Assembly (NCBI GenBank): GCA_045535935.1
Contig: JAZSMO010000024.1
Location: 1-32,109 of the forward strand
DNA: 32,109 nt
Reading direction: 5' to 3'
DNA from: SVFI01 sp045535935
Lineage (GTDB): Bacteria > Bacillota > Clostridia > Lachnospirales > Lachnospiraceae
Of this stretch, positions 14,888 to 22,443 are shown in pieces. Below the pieces are notes generated by a model. That model was not told the origin of the DNA, did not search any database, and worked only from the letters and a program-made list of their open reading frames with translations. The translations under genes and the position numbers were made by a program. Numbering within the stretch: the first letter of the stretch is position 1; each line of letters starts with the position of its first letter.

Positions 14888-14914
14888 ATGACATAAATTC
14901 AACCACGCCTATCC

Positions 14915-16261
14915 TTACCTCGGTCCTCTATGCTCCATATTGGCAAACTTCGTATATTCCGGTAACCATACGAGTTCCACCGTTCCGATTGGGCCGTTAC
15001 GTTGTTTTGCTATGATAATTTCGGAGATACCTTTCTTTTCGCTGTCCTTGTCGTAGTAATCATCACGATAGATGAACATAACCACGTCGGCGTCCTGCTC
15101 GATTGCACCGGACTCACGAAGGTCGGAAAGCATCGGTCTGTGATCCGGTCTCTGCTCTACCGCACGGGAAAGCTGAGACAGGGCGAGCACCGGAACCTGA
15201 AGCTCACGGGCTACCGCTTTCAGAGAACGGGAAATTTCGGAAATCTCCTGCTGACGGGACTCGGAACCTCGACCGCTTCCTGACATAAGCTGTAAGTAGT
15301 CAATAATAATCATGGACAGATTATGCTCTAATTTGTATTTTCGACATTTGCTGCGCAGCTCGGAAATACTGATACCCGGCGTATCATCGATAATCAGATT
15401 GGACTCTCCGATAACACCTGCACTCTCGATGAGACGCTCCCAGTCTCCGTCCGAAAGATCACCGGTACGAAGCTTCTGCGCATCCACTCTGGATTCTAAG
15501 GAGAACAGACGGTTTACCAACTGTTCCTTTGACATTTCCAGACTGAAAATAGCCACGGTCTTCTTCTCTTTAAACGCCACATTCTGTGCAATATTAAGCA
15601 CAAACGCCGTCTTACCCATGGAAGGTCTGGCCGCAATCAGTACCAAATCGGAAGGCTGCATACCCGCTGTCTTGTAATCCAGATCAATAAATCCGGTCGG
15701 AATACCGGTTACATTACCGCTTGTTTTGCTGGCCTGTTCAATCTTGTCCATGGCATTTAAAACCACCTGACGGATCGGGACAAAATCGCCGCTGTTCCGG
15801 CTCTGCACCAGCTTAAACACACGCTTCTCCGTATCCTCTAAGATGAAATCCAGCGGTTCTTTTCCGCCGTAACAGGTGTTGGCAATGTCCTCATTGAGAT
15901 GAATCATCTGACGGAGCATCGCTTTATCTGCCACAATCTGTGCATAATATTCTACATTGGCACTGGTCGGAACCATTCCGAGCAGTTCCTTTACGAACTC
16001 AAGACTGCTCACCTCAGGCGGCAAATCTTTTTCTTTTAATTTATTTTGCAGCGTGATCAAATCGACCACTTCCGCCTGATCGTGCAATTCGACCATGGCG
16101 TCAAATATAATTCCGTATTGACGGCTGTAAAAATCTTCACCGCGCAAAATCTCCGAAGCTGTCACAATGGCATCCTTGTCCATAATCATGGAACCGATCA
16201 CCGACTGCTCCGCCTCGATGCTATGCGGCAAAACTCTCTTTAGTAATGCTTCTTCCGCCAC
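14915..16261 (-). CDS. dnaB: Replicative DNA helicase DnaB
   Basis: Hexameric 5'-3' helicase that opens the replication fork and recruits primase; 448 aa. N-terminal domain begins KRVLPHSIEAEQSVIGSMIMD. The RecA-like domain has Walker A ARPSMGKTA, Walker B-type MIIIDYLQLM, and the ALSQLSRAVEQR and SGAIEQDADVV motifs. I favour the GTG at 16261: it has AGGAGGAG six nt upstream and gives an N-terminus (AEEALLKRV) like other clostridial DnaB proteins. An in-frame ATG at 16285 gives 456 aa but has only a weak site. It is the last gene of gdpP-rplI-dnaB, a conserved Firmicute order. Confidence 0.95.
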   Translation of the reverse strand: MAEEALLKRVLPHSIEAEQSVIGSMIMDKDAIVTASEILRGEDFYSRQYGIIFDAMVELHDQAEVVDLITLQNKLKEKDLPPEVSSLEFVKELLGMVPTSANVEYYAQIVADKAMLRQMIHLNEDIANTCYGGKEPLDFILEDTEKRVFKLVQSRNSGDFVPIRQVVLNAMDKIEQASKTSGNVTGIPTGFIDLDYKTAGMQPSDLVLIAARPSMGKTAFVLNIAQNVAFKEKKTVAIFSLEMSKEQLVNRLFSLESRVDAQKLRTGDLSDGDWERLIESAGVIGESNLIIDDTPGISISELRSKCRKYKLEHNLSMIIIDYLQLMSGSGRGSESRQQEISEISRSLKAVARELQVPVLALSQLSRAVEQRPDHRPMLSDLRESGAIEQDADVVMFIYRDDYYDKDSEKKGISEIIIAKQRNGPIGTVELVWLPEYTKFANMEHRGPR

Positions 16262-16312
16262 AGCCAACTCCTCCTGACTTACCATTCTAATCCAAATAAA
16301 ATCCTCTGCAGA

Positions 16313-16759
16313 TTATTCCTCCACAACCTGTACCCGAAGTGTACCTGTCACCTTCGGGTGAAGTTTTACTTTCACTTCATAAGTACCGAAATTCTTGATG
16401 GCATCCGGAAGCACCAGCTTTTTCTTATCAATCTCTTTGCCGTTCTGGTCGCTGTATGCTTTGGCAATTTCCTTGCTGGAAACGGAACCAAACGCCTTAC
16501 CGCCCTCTCCGGCCTTCATCTTGACAACTACCTTTTCATTTTCCAGCTGCGCCGCAAAATCCTTTGCCGCCTGCAGATTTTCTGCTGCCACCTTATCCTC
16601 ATGCTGCTTCTGCAGCTTTAAATCATTCATGTTGGCTGCATTGGCTTCTTTTGCCAGTTTTTTCTTGAAAAGAAAATTCTTTGCGTATCCTTCACTGGCT
16701 TCGATAATTTCACCTTTTTTACCAACTGATTTCACATCTTCCAGTAAAATTACTTTCAT
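16313..16759 (-). CDS. rplI: 50S ribosomal protein L9
   Basis: 148 aa, two-domain rRNA-binding protein of the L1 stalk base. Starts MKVILLEDVKSVGKKGEIIEAS with the N-terminal signature (GYAKNFLFKKKLAKEA), then the long connecting helix and C-terminal domain (GSVSSKEIAKA, KKLVLPDAIKNFGTYEV). Its ATG overlaps the gdpP stop by 4 bp (ATGA), so translation is coupled to gdpP. Confidence 0.97.
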   Translation of the reverse strand: MKVILLEDVKSVGKKGEIIEASEGYAKNFLFKKKLAKEANAANMNDLKLQKQHEDKVAAENLQAAKDFAAQLENEKVVVKMKAGEGGKAFGSVSSKEIAKAYSDQNGKEIDKKKLVLPDAIKNFGTYEVKVKLHPKVTGTLRVQVVEE

Positions 16760-18807
16760 AATTCACCCTGCTCCTTCATTTCCTTTAATGTCGCTTTCAA
16801 TCTCTCACATGCTTCCTCCACAGAAACATCTTTCATCTGTGCACCGGCCACATTGATATGACCGCCGCCGCCAAGTTTCTCCATAACTACCTGGACATTT
16901 AATTCATCGATCGATCTGGCTGAAATATAGACTGTATCATTATAATCTGTAAACACAAAGCTCGCCTTGATACCGACAATATTCAAAAGCTCGTTGGCCG
17001 CCTGGGCGCCCACTACCGTCGGCGAGCTGACACCCTCAGACGTACAGACAGAAATTGCATACTCGTCCATGAAAATCTTCGCCTGGCTGACCGCATCGGC
17101 CTTGGCGCGATAATCGTTGGCGTCCTCACGGAACATTTTACGGACTCTCGTCACGTCTGCGCCGCTTCGTCTCAGGAACGCAGCCGCTTCAAAGGTTCTG
17201 ACACCGGCTTTTGCCACAAAGCTTCCGGTATCTACCACGATACCTGCGTACATACAATCTGCTTCCACCGTTCTGACCTTGATACCGTCCTCCACGTACT
17301 GCAGAATCTCTGCAACCATTTCACAGGCCGAAGATGCATACGGCTCCACATAAGAAAGGGTTGCATTTTCAAATGTCTCCTCACCCTGTCTGTGATGATC
17401 GAGCACCACAATGCTACGGCAATATTTAATCAGTTCCGGACATTCCGTATAGCTCGGACGGTTCACATCCACCACCACAAGTACCGTATTATTATCCGCC
17501 AGTTCAATCGCCTGCGAATTGTTGACAATCACTGTCTCATCCTTGTCCAGACGCTCACTGAATGCTTCCACCCAAGGCTGGATGGTCGGATTCACATTGT
17601 TGACAACAATATAAGCATTTCTGCCGAGCGTCTTGGCGATACGATAAATACCGACCGCAGCTCCGAAGCTGTCCACATCCGTATTGGAATGACCCATGAC
17701 AATCACCTTGTCCTTGGCCGTGATAATCTCCTTCAAAGCAAGCGCCTTCACGCGCGCCTTAACTCTCGTGTTTTTCTCCATCTGCTGACTCTTACCGCCG
17801 AAGTAAGACACACCTTCCGGAGACTTGATTACGACCTGATCTCCGCCTCGTCCGAGTGCAAGGTCGATGGAAGTTCTGGCAAACTCATAATTCTGCGCAT
17901 ATGTCATTCCGTCGGAACCGATACCCATACTGAGGGTCACCGACATATCATTTCCGATATTGACCGTTTTGACATCCTCAAGAAGATCAAAACGATTCTC
18001 CTTCAGTCTGCGCAAAGACTGTTTTCGAATGATAACAAAAAATTTATCCTTTTCCATCTTTTTGACAATACCGTCATAGGATGCAAAATACTTGTTCAAC
18101 TTTCTCTCAATCAGCGCCATGAGAAGGGAACGACGCACCTCCTCCACCGATTCCAGCGCTTCCTCGTAGTTATCAATATACAGCAGTCCCACGCAGAGCG
18201 ACTGATTATCATTTTCGCGAAGAGCCAGCTGGAGAGCCGTCTCATCAAACAGATAAAGCGCTACCAAAAAACCTTCATAACGTTCTTCCGACTCAAAAAC
18301 ATCACTGTTTTCTACCATACCCGCCAACGGAATATGTCTCATCTTAGCAGTAAATTCCTTCTCCTCATAGGAAAAAGAAACCTCTGCCACTTCCCCGTTC
18401 TCCTTCGGAAGTTTGTCCCTGCTGATGGCCGGGAACACTGTGCGGATGTCTTTATTGAATCCCTTCGGGCTATGAATGGTCTCCTCAAAAAGACGGTTGG
18501 TCCAAATCACTTTTCCCGTCTCGTCCAAAAGCGCACTCGGAAGCTCCAGATCACGCAGAAGCTTCTTTTGAATCTGCCCGTACTGCGTTGCAAAGCTGAT
18601 CAGTTCATTCATCAAAATATTCTTTTTGAATGTCACAAGAATCAGCGACATCAGCAGATAAAATATAACAAATCCGGAAAGCACAACGCCGGCTTTGACA
18701 TCAATGGTATAAATCCACACATCCACCACCGCAAGCAACAAGCCGAGAAGAAGCGTTGCATGCACAAACGTCTGCAGTTTTCCTTTTAATTTAAGTTTCT
18801 GTTTCAT
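16756..18807 (-). CDS. gdpP: Cyclic-di-AMP phosphodiesterase GdpP
   Basis: 683-aa membrane protein that hydrolyses c-di-AMP to pApA, affecting potassium balance, wall stress and beta-lactam response. Two N-terminal membrane helices (about residues 13-33 and 36-60) are followed by a PAS-like domain and a degenerate GGDEF domain: LALGRGGDQVV stands where GGDEF would be, so no cyclase activity is expected. The C-terminal DHH/DHHA1 phosphodiesterase has VMGHSNTDVDSFGA, VVVDVNRP, VLDHHRQG (DHH) and the GGGGHINVAGAQ nucleotide loop. AGAGG lies 6 nt before the ATG. First gene of gdpP-rplI-dnaB. Confidence 0.95.
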   Translation of the reverse strand: MKQKLKLKGKLQTFVHATLLLGLLLAVVDVWIYTIDVKAGVVLSGFVIFYLLMSLILVTFKKNILMNELISFATQYGQIQKKLLRDLELPSALLDETGKVIWTNRLFEETIHSPKGFNKDIRTVFPAISRDKLPKENGEVAEVSFSYEEKEFTAKMRHIPLAGMVENSDVFESEERYEGFLVALYLFDETALQLALRENDNQSLCVGLLYIDNYEEALESVEEVRRSLLMALIERKLNKYFASYDGIVKKMEKDKFFVIIRKQSLRRLKENRFDLLEDVKTVNIGNDMSVTLSMGIGSDGMTYAQNYEFARTSIDLALGRGGDQVVIKSPEGVSYFGGKSQQMEKNTRVKARVKALALKEIITAKDKVIVMGHSNTDVDSFGAAVGIYRIAKTLGRNAYIVVNNVNPTIQPWVEAFSERLDKDETVIVNNSQAIELADNNTVLVVVDVNRPSYTECPELIKYCRSIVVLDHHRQGEETFENATLSYVEPYASSACEMVAEILQYVEDGIKVRTVEADCMYAGIVVDTGSFVAKAGVRTFEAAAFLRRSGADVTRVRKMFREDANDYRAKADAVSQAKIFMDEYAISVCTSEGVSSPTVVGAQAANELLNIVGIKASFVFTDYNDTVYISARSIDELNVQVVMEKLGGGGHINVAGAQMKDVSVEEACERLKATLKEMKEQGEL

Positions 18808-18842
18808 TTCATACCTCTGAGAACTTTTTTCATAGATATTCT

Positions 18843-18871
18843 ATTATAACACACATCTGTCAATCTGTAAA
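18843..18871 (-). promoter_or_regulatory. Sigma-A promoter for gdpP-rplI-dnaB
   Basis: Minus-strand TTTACA (18871-18866), 17-bp spacer, TATAAT (18848-18843), inside the last codons of the aldo/keto reductase gene. Confidence 0.65.
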
Positions 18872-19836
18872 AGTTCTTCGTCCGTAAAGCTGCAGGCTGC
18901 GATACCCCTTACATTTTCTTCAATCTGCTTCGGCGAAGAGGCCCCCATCAGCACGCTTGTCACTTCTCCGTCCTTCAAAATCCAATTGACCGCCATCTGC
19001 GCCAGCGTCTCGCCGCGCTCACGAGCCATATCATTGAGTGCACTGATCTGTGCAAGGCGCTCCGGCGTCAGACTGCTCTCATTTAAAAATCTGCCATCCT
19101 TCTGAATTCGGCTTCCCACCGGAATCCCCTTCAAATACTTGTCCGTCAAAAGCCCCTGCTCCAACGGGCTGAAAGCGATGATACCCTTGCCCAGCTCCGT
19201 CGCTTTTGCCTTCAAGCCATTCTTCTCAATCGTGCGATCAAAAATGGAATACCGGTTTTGATTGATCACGAACGGACATCTCATGTCCTTGAGAATTTCC
19301 GCTGCCTTCATCATCGTCGGTCCGTCGTAATTGGAAATTCCGGCATAAAGAGCTTTACCGCTCTTAACCGCCGTGTCAAGCGCCGACATCGTCTCCTCCA
19401 GCGGCGTCTCCGGGTCCATCCTGTGGTGATAAAAAATATCCACGTAATTAAGCCCCATACGGGAAAGACTCTGGTCCAGACTTGCCAGCAAATACTTGCG
19501 GCTTCCCCAGTTTCCGTAAGGGCCGTCCCACATGTCATAGCCGGCCTTCGTGCTGATAATCAGTTCATCCCGGTAACTGCTCATCTCCTCCTTCAATATC
19601 CGGCCGAGACTAGCCTCCGCACTTCCGTACTCCGGCCCGTAATTGTTGGCCAGGTCAAAATGCGTAATTCCCAAATCAAAAGCCGTAAAACACATCTGCT
19701 TCATATTGTCATAATCATCATTCGTTCCGAAATTGTGCCAAAAGCCAAGCGAAACCTGCGGAAGCAAAAGTCCGCTCTTCCCGCAACGGTTGTAGCCAAT
19801 CTGCTCATATCTGTTCTTTTCTGCTATGTATGTCAT
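18844..19836 (-). CDS. Aldo/keto reductase (YghZ/Gpr-like)
   Basis: 330-aa NADPH-dependent oxidoreductase with a TIM barrel. Visible: GFWHNFG near the N-terminus, the catalytic Asp/Tyr in THFDLANNYGPEYGSAE, the catalytic Lys in ISTKAGYDMWDGPYG, a His in YVDIFYHHRMD, and the C-terminal cofactor segment TSVLMGASSPKQIEENV. The GPYGNWGSRKYL stretch is characteristic of the YghZ group (methylglyoxal or L-glyceraldehyde 3-phosphate reductases); the physiological substrate is not settled by sequence. AAGGAGG precedes the ATG. No clear promoter was found upstream. Confidence 0.9.
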   Translation of the reverse strand: MTYIAEKNRYEQIGYNRCGKSGLLLPQVSLGFWHNFGTNDDYDNMKQMCFTAFDLGITHFDLANNYGPEYGSAEASLGRILKEEMSSYRDELIISTKAGYDMWDGPYGNWGSRKYLLASLDQSLSRMGLNYVDIFYHHRMDPETPLEETMSALDTAVKSGKALYAGISNYDGPTMMKAAEILKDMRCPFVINQNRYSIFDRTIEKNGLKAKATELGKGIIAFSPLEQGLLTDKYLKGIPVGSRIQKDGRFLNESSLTPERLAQISALNDMARERGETLAQMAVNWILKDGEVTSVLMGASSPKQIEENVRGIAACSFTDEELLQIDRCVL

Positions 19837-20014
19837 TTGGATTCCTCCTTGAAAATATATACTTCGCCGGGTTGATTTTAGATAAGTTTACCACGCTGAG
19901 GGCAAATTTACTACTGTAAAGATGATGATTTTTGACATTTAAAAGCTTGTAAGATGGCCGGAGCACACATCCCGCCTCGCGGGCACATACAAAAAAAATC
20001 TCTTAAGAACTCAT

Positions 20015-20047
20015 TTCTGCGCAGTGTACAGAAGACACTGCGCAGAA
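20015..20047. repeat. Perfect 13-bp inverted repeat upstream of rpn
   Basis: TTCTGCGCAGTGT (20015-20027) and ACACTGCGCAGAA (20035-20047) with a 7-nt loop. No T-run on either strand, so it is not a standard terminator. The surrounding 19837-20153 stretch has no gene. A smaller CCCG/CGGG hairpin lies just left, near 19972-19984. Confidence 0.75.
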
Positions 20048-20078
20048 AGCTTCGATTTCAATAAAAATTTGTGAAAAA

Positions 20079-20113
20079 TGCACATTGCAGCGATGCGCAC
20101 TTTTTACTATACT
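20079..20113 (+). promoter_or_regulatory. rpn promoter with overlapping palindrome
   Basis: TTGCAG (20085-20090), 17-bp spacer, TATACT (20108-20113). A 21-bp imperfect palindrome at 20079-20099 (TGCaCATtGC-a-GCgATGcGCA) covers the -35, as an operator would. Confidence 0.6.
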
Positions 20114-20125
20114 GAGAGCAAGCAG

Positions 20126-20155
20126 ATTCTTCCTGCATCAGTCAGGAGGAAGAAT
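20126..20155 (+). promoter_or_regulatory. Hairpin covering the rpn ribosome site
   Basis: ATTCTTCCT (20126-20134) pairs perfectly with AGGAAGAAT (20147-20155), which includes part of the ribosome site AGGAGG (20144-20149) and the first two bases of the ATG. An alternative, CTTCCTG with CAGGAGG, also covers the ribosome site. Identical in the deleted copy at 174-203. Confidence 0.55.
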
Positions 20156-20996
20156 GGAAAAATTTCAAGATTTAAATTTAAGCAATGCTTTTTTGTTTGC
20201 GGCAACAGCACAGGATCCCGAGGCGTGCAGGGCGATTTTGCAGATTGTGTTGGAAAGAGAGATTCCGCTGGTCAATGTACACGCGGAGCACACTGTATTA
20301 TTCAGCTCGGATTATCGGATGATTCGGCTCGATATATACGGCGAGGATGAGATGGATGTGCAGTACAATATTGAGATGCAGAATCAGAACACCGGGAACC
20401 TTCCCCACAGAGCCCGATATCACCATGCAGAGATGGATGTAAGCTCCCTGAAACCGGGAATGGATTTTCGTGATTTGCGACCTTCCTATGTTATCTTCAT
20501 TTGTACCTTTGATCCTTTTGGGAAGGGGTTGTATCGGTATACCTTTACAAGGCAGTGTAAGGAAGCTGACATTTCCCTTGAAGATGATACATGCACCATC
20601 TATTTTAATACCAAGGGAAAGAATCCGGAGGATGTGTCAAATGAATTGATTGCGTTTATGGCATATCTTGAGGAATCGACGGATGAGTCGGTGCGTGATG
20701 GCGCAACCGACAATATAAAGCTGTTGCACAAAAAGGTAAAACAGGTTAAGCAAAACGCAGATTTGGAGGCGAAGTATATGACCGGAGAAGATTTATTACG
20801 TTGGAGCAAAGAAGAAGGGGAAGCAAAAGGAGAAGCAAAGAGCGTTCTTATTGTTTTGGCGTCTAAATTTGAGGTTTCGGATGAACTTCGCGAGAAGATT
20901 TTGTGTCAGACAGACATATCTGTGCTTGATGAATGGATTGTACTTGCAGCAAATGCGACATCCATCGAAGATTTTATCAGCAAAAGTTCTATTTAG
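20154..20996 (+). CDS. Rpn-family PD-(D/E)XK nuclease/putative transposase
   Basis: 280 aa. The nuclease core shows RLD60-IYGEDEMDVQYNIE74-MQ76, the D...ExQ form of the PD-(D/E)XK motif used by Rpn (recombination-promoting nuclease) proteins, then HRARYHHAEM and RPSYVIFICTFDPF typical of the family. The C-terminal part (about residues 173-280) is helical and charged, including KEEGEAKGEAKS. Rpn proteins are DNA endonucleases; in Escherichia coli some are toxic anti-phage proteins held in check by a shorter protein made from an internal start. The ATG at 20154 was chosen over an upstream frame extension because of AGGAGG. A deleted copy lies inverted at 1-175. Confidence 0.85.
   Translation: MEKFQDLNLSNAFLFAATAQDPEACRAILQIVLEREIPLVNVHAEHTVLFSSDYRMIRLDIYGEDEMDVQYNIEMQNQNTGNLPHRARYHHAEMDVSSLKPGMDFRDLRPSYVIFICTFDPFGKGLYRYTFTRQCKEADISLEDDTCTIYFNTKGKNPEDVSNELIAFMAYLEESTDESVRDGATDNIKLLHKKVKQVKQNADLEAKYMTGEDLLRWSKEEGEAKGEAKSVLIVLASKFEVSDELREKILCQTDISVLDEWIVLAANATSIEDFISKSSI
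20778..20996 (+). CDS. Possible intragenic start: C-terminal Rpn short form
   Basis: Within rpn, in the same frame, ATG codon 209 is preceded by GGAGG at a spacing of 8 and would give a 72-aa protein (MTGEDLLRWSKEEGEAKG...). By analogy with the RpnS short proteins of Escherichia coli, which bind and neutralise the full nuclease, this may be an internal antitoxin. The same ribosome site and ATG (25-23, minus) are preserved in the deleted copy. Evidence is the ribosome site and the analogy only. Confidence 0.4.
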   Translation: MTGEDLLRWSKEEGEAKGEAKSVLIVLASKFEVSDELREKILCQTDISVLDEWIVLAANATSIEDFISKSSI

Positions 20997-21306
20997 TTCA
21001 CTTTTATGCATTTTTTATCAGTTAAGTAATTCTATTTTTAATTCAATGATTTTCAGAAATTACAAGCAAGAACGATGCAGGGAGAAGTCTGCTTATTTTA
21101 TATTGATTTAATTACGTCATAGTTATATGACTTTCTTTTGATGTCCGCTGAAGTTGGCTATTATTAACCTGATTTCGCGGGCCTTTTTCAGCACTTTTTT
21201 CATATATACCCACGCCGGCAAAAAAATTCAGACCATAACGATTGAAAAAATCAGACCCCGTCGAAACGGGGTCTGACTGATTTTTGATAATTTATCAACA
21301 CCAAAA
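20997..21306. other. Intergenic stretch after rpn
   Basis: About 310 bp, A+T rich. Apart from a weak GCTGAA...TTCAGC pairing (about 21148-21190) and the strong terminator near its right end (21250-21286), no gene or structured RNA was seen. Confidence 0.6.
21250..21286 (-). terminator. Terminator of the secreted-protein pair
   Basis: 11-bp perfect stem TCAGACCCCGT-cgaa-ACGGGGTCTGA. T6 follows on the minus strand and T5 nearby on the plus strand, so it can work both ways. Confidence 0.9.
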
Positions 21307-22422
21307 CTATTTCAAGCTAAATGTAAAAGTGTTGTAACAACCATCGCGTCGGATGTAGGATCCGTCATTTTCGTAAACACCACCTACACCACCATACCGA
21401 GATAATGCAGTAGACAAAGGACCATAGTGCTGATTTTTGTTAAGCGTATATGGTTTTCCTTCGTAATCTACACCTGGGCGCTGGTATTCCACTTCACAAT
21501 ATGTTTCTTTATTAGCATCTTCTTTTACAGCAAATTTTGTATACTCACCGGTATGTTTATTACGATATCCAACATACACATATGTTCTCTTCATAAGCTG
21601 TCTACTGAAGTTCTTTTTATTTTTATCTACTCCAGGCATAACATCATAAAGAGTAGAATCATATGCATTAAGACCATATGCAATCGTCTGCTTATTGTCT
21701 ACGTTACGATAAACCTGATTTCCATCTTTATCATATGTCATAACAACAATACTTGTAATTTCATATGTGCTGTTTAATTTGACATCCAGCTTACCTGATG
21801 TACCTGTCAGATACTTATTCACAACTGTAGTTCCGGAACTCTTTGTTTCTGATTTTTTTCTGCTATATGTATATTTTGCTTTTCCAAGCTTAATAGACTT
21901 AAGTACTCTCTCATCTTTTACTACTTTAATCTTTTTAGTATATGTAGTCTTTGTAACCTTAACATTTCTCAATTTATAAGTCTGTCCAGGAACCGCAACC
22001 CATTCTGTAGATGAATAATATTTATCCCACGTAAATGTGTATGTCCCTGCTTTTTTAAATACAAATGTATAATCATAAGTAGTCATAGCCTTTGTATTAT
22101 CTTTTGCTTTTTCATAATCAGCTACTGAGTTATAATACTCGCGCTCGTAGTAGGATGCTGGAATAATACAACCAGCATTCTCTTTATCTGTAAGAATAGC
22201 TCTTACTTTCTTTTTAGACTTTTTGATTGCTTTATTGTTGATTTTGATGTTAATACCATCAGTAATAGGATATACTTCACCCACTTCCATAACTTCCGGT
22301 GTTTGCTCGCAATTCTCAGTTACAGTTGTTGTCGCTGCCTTTGCGTCTGTTCCTGCCGCCAACATCATTCCAAGCGCCAGAACAAATGCAAAAGAGAAAA
22401 TAATATTTTTTAATGTTTTCAT
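21307..22422 (-). CDS. Secreted protein of unknown family (A), paralogue of the upstream gene
   Basis: 371 aa. Signal peptide at the N-terminus (MKTLKNIIFSFAFVLALGMM, cleavage probably near DAKAA). The mature protein is rich in Lys, Thr and Tyr. It has a beta-rich segment with an immunoglobulin-like look (FVFKKAGTYTFTW), a Lys-rich link (TKKIKVVKDERVLKSIKLGKAKY) and a C-terminal part (YEITSIVVMTYDKDGNQVYRNV, then TYVYVGYRNKHTGEYTKFAVKE) that parallels the neighbour's. No LPXTG or membrane anchor is seen. I do not recognise a family. Start at the second Met with AAAGGAG upstream. Only 21 bp after protein B and ahead of the terminator at 21250-21286: one operon. Confidence 0.85.
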   Translation of the reverse strand: MKTLKNIIFSFAFVLALGMMLAAGTDAKAATTTVTENCEQTPEVMEVGEVYPITDGINIKINNKAIKKSKKKVRAILTDKENAGCIIPASYYEREYYNSVADYEKAKDNTKAMTTYDYTFVFKKAGTYTFTWDKYYSSTEWVAVPGQTYKLRNVKVTKTTYTKKIKVVKDERVLKSIKLGKAKYTYSRKKSETKSSGTTVVNKYLTGTSGKLDVKLNSTYEITSIVVMTYDKDGNQVYRNVDNKQTIAYGLNAYDSTLYDVMPGVDKNKKNFSRQLMKRTYVYVGYRNKHTGEYTKFAVKEDANKETYCEVEYQRPGVDYEGKPYTLNKNQHYGPLSTALSRYGGVGGVYENDGSYIRRDGCYNTFTFSLK

Positions 22423-22443
22423 TTTAACTCTCCTTTCCACTGA

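Noticed and set aside
17392..18789. 465-codon open frame on the plus strand
   Set aside because: Exactly antisense to gdpP, His/Arg/Ile-rich with no recognisable domain or ribosome site; a shadow of the real gene.
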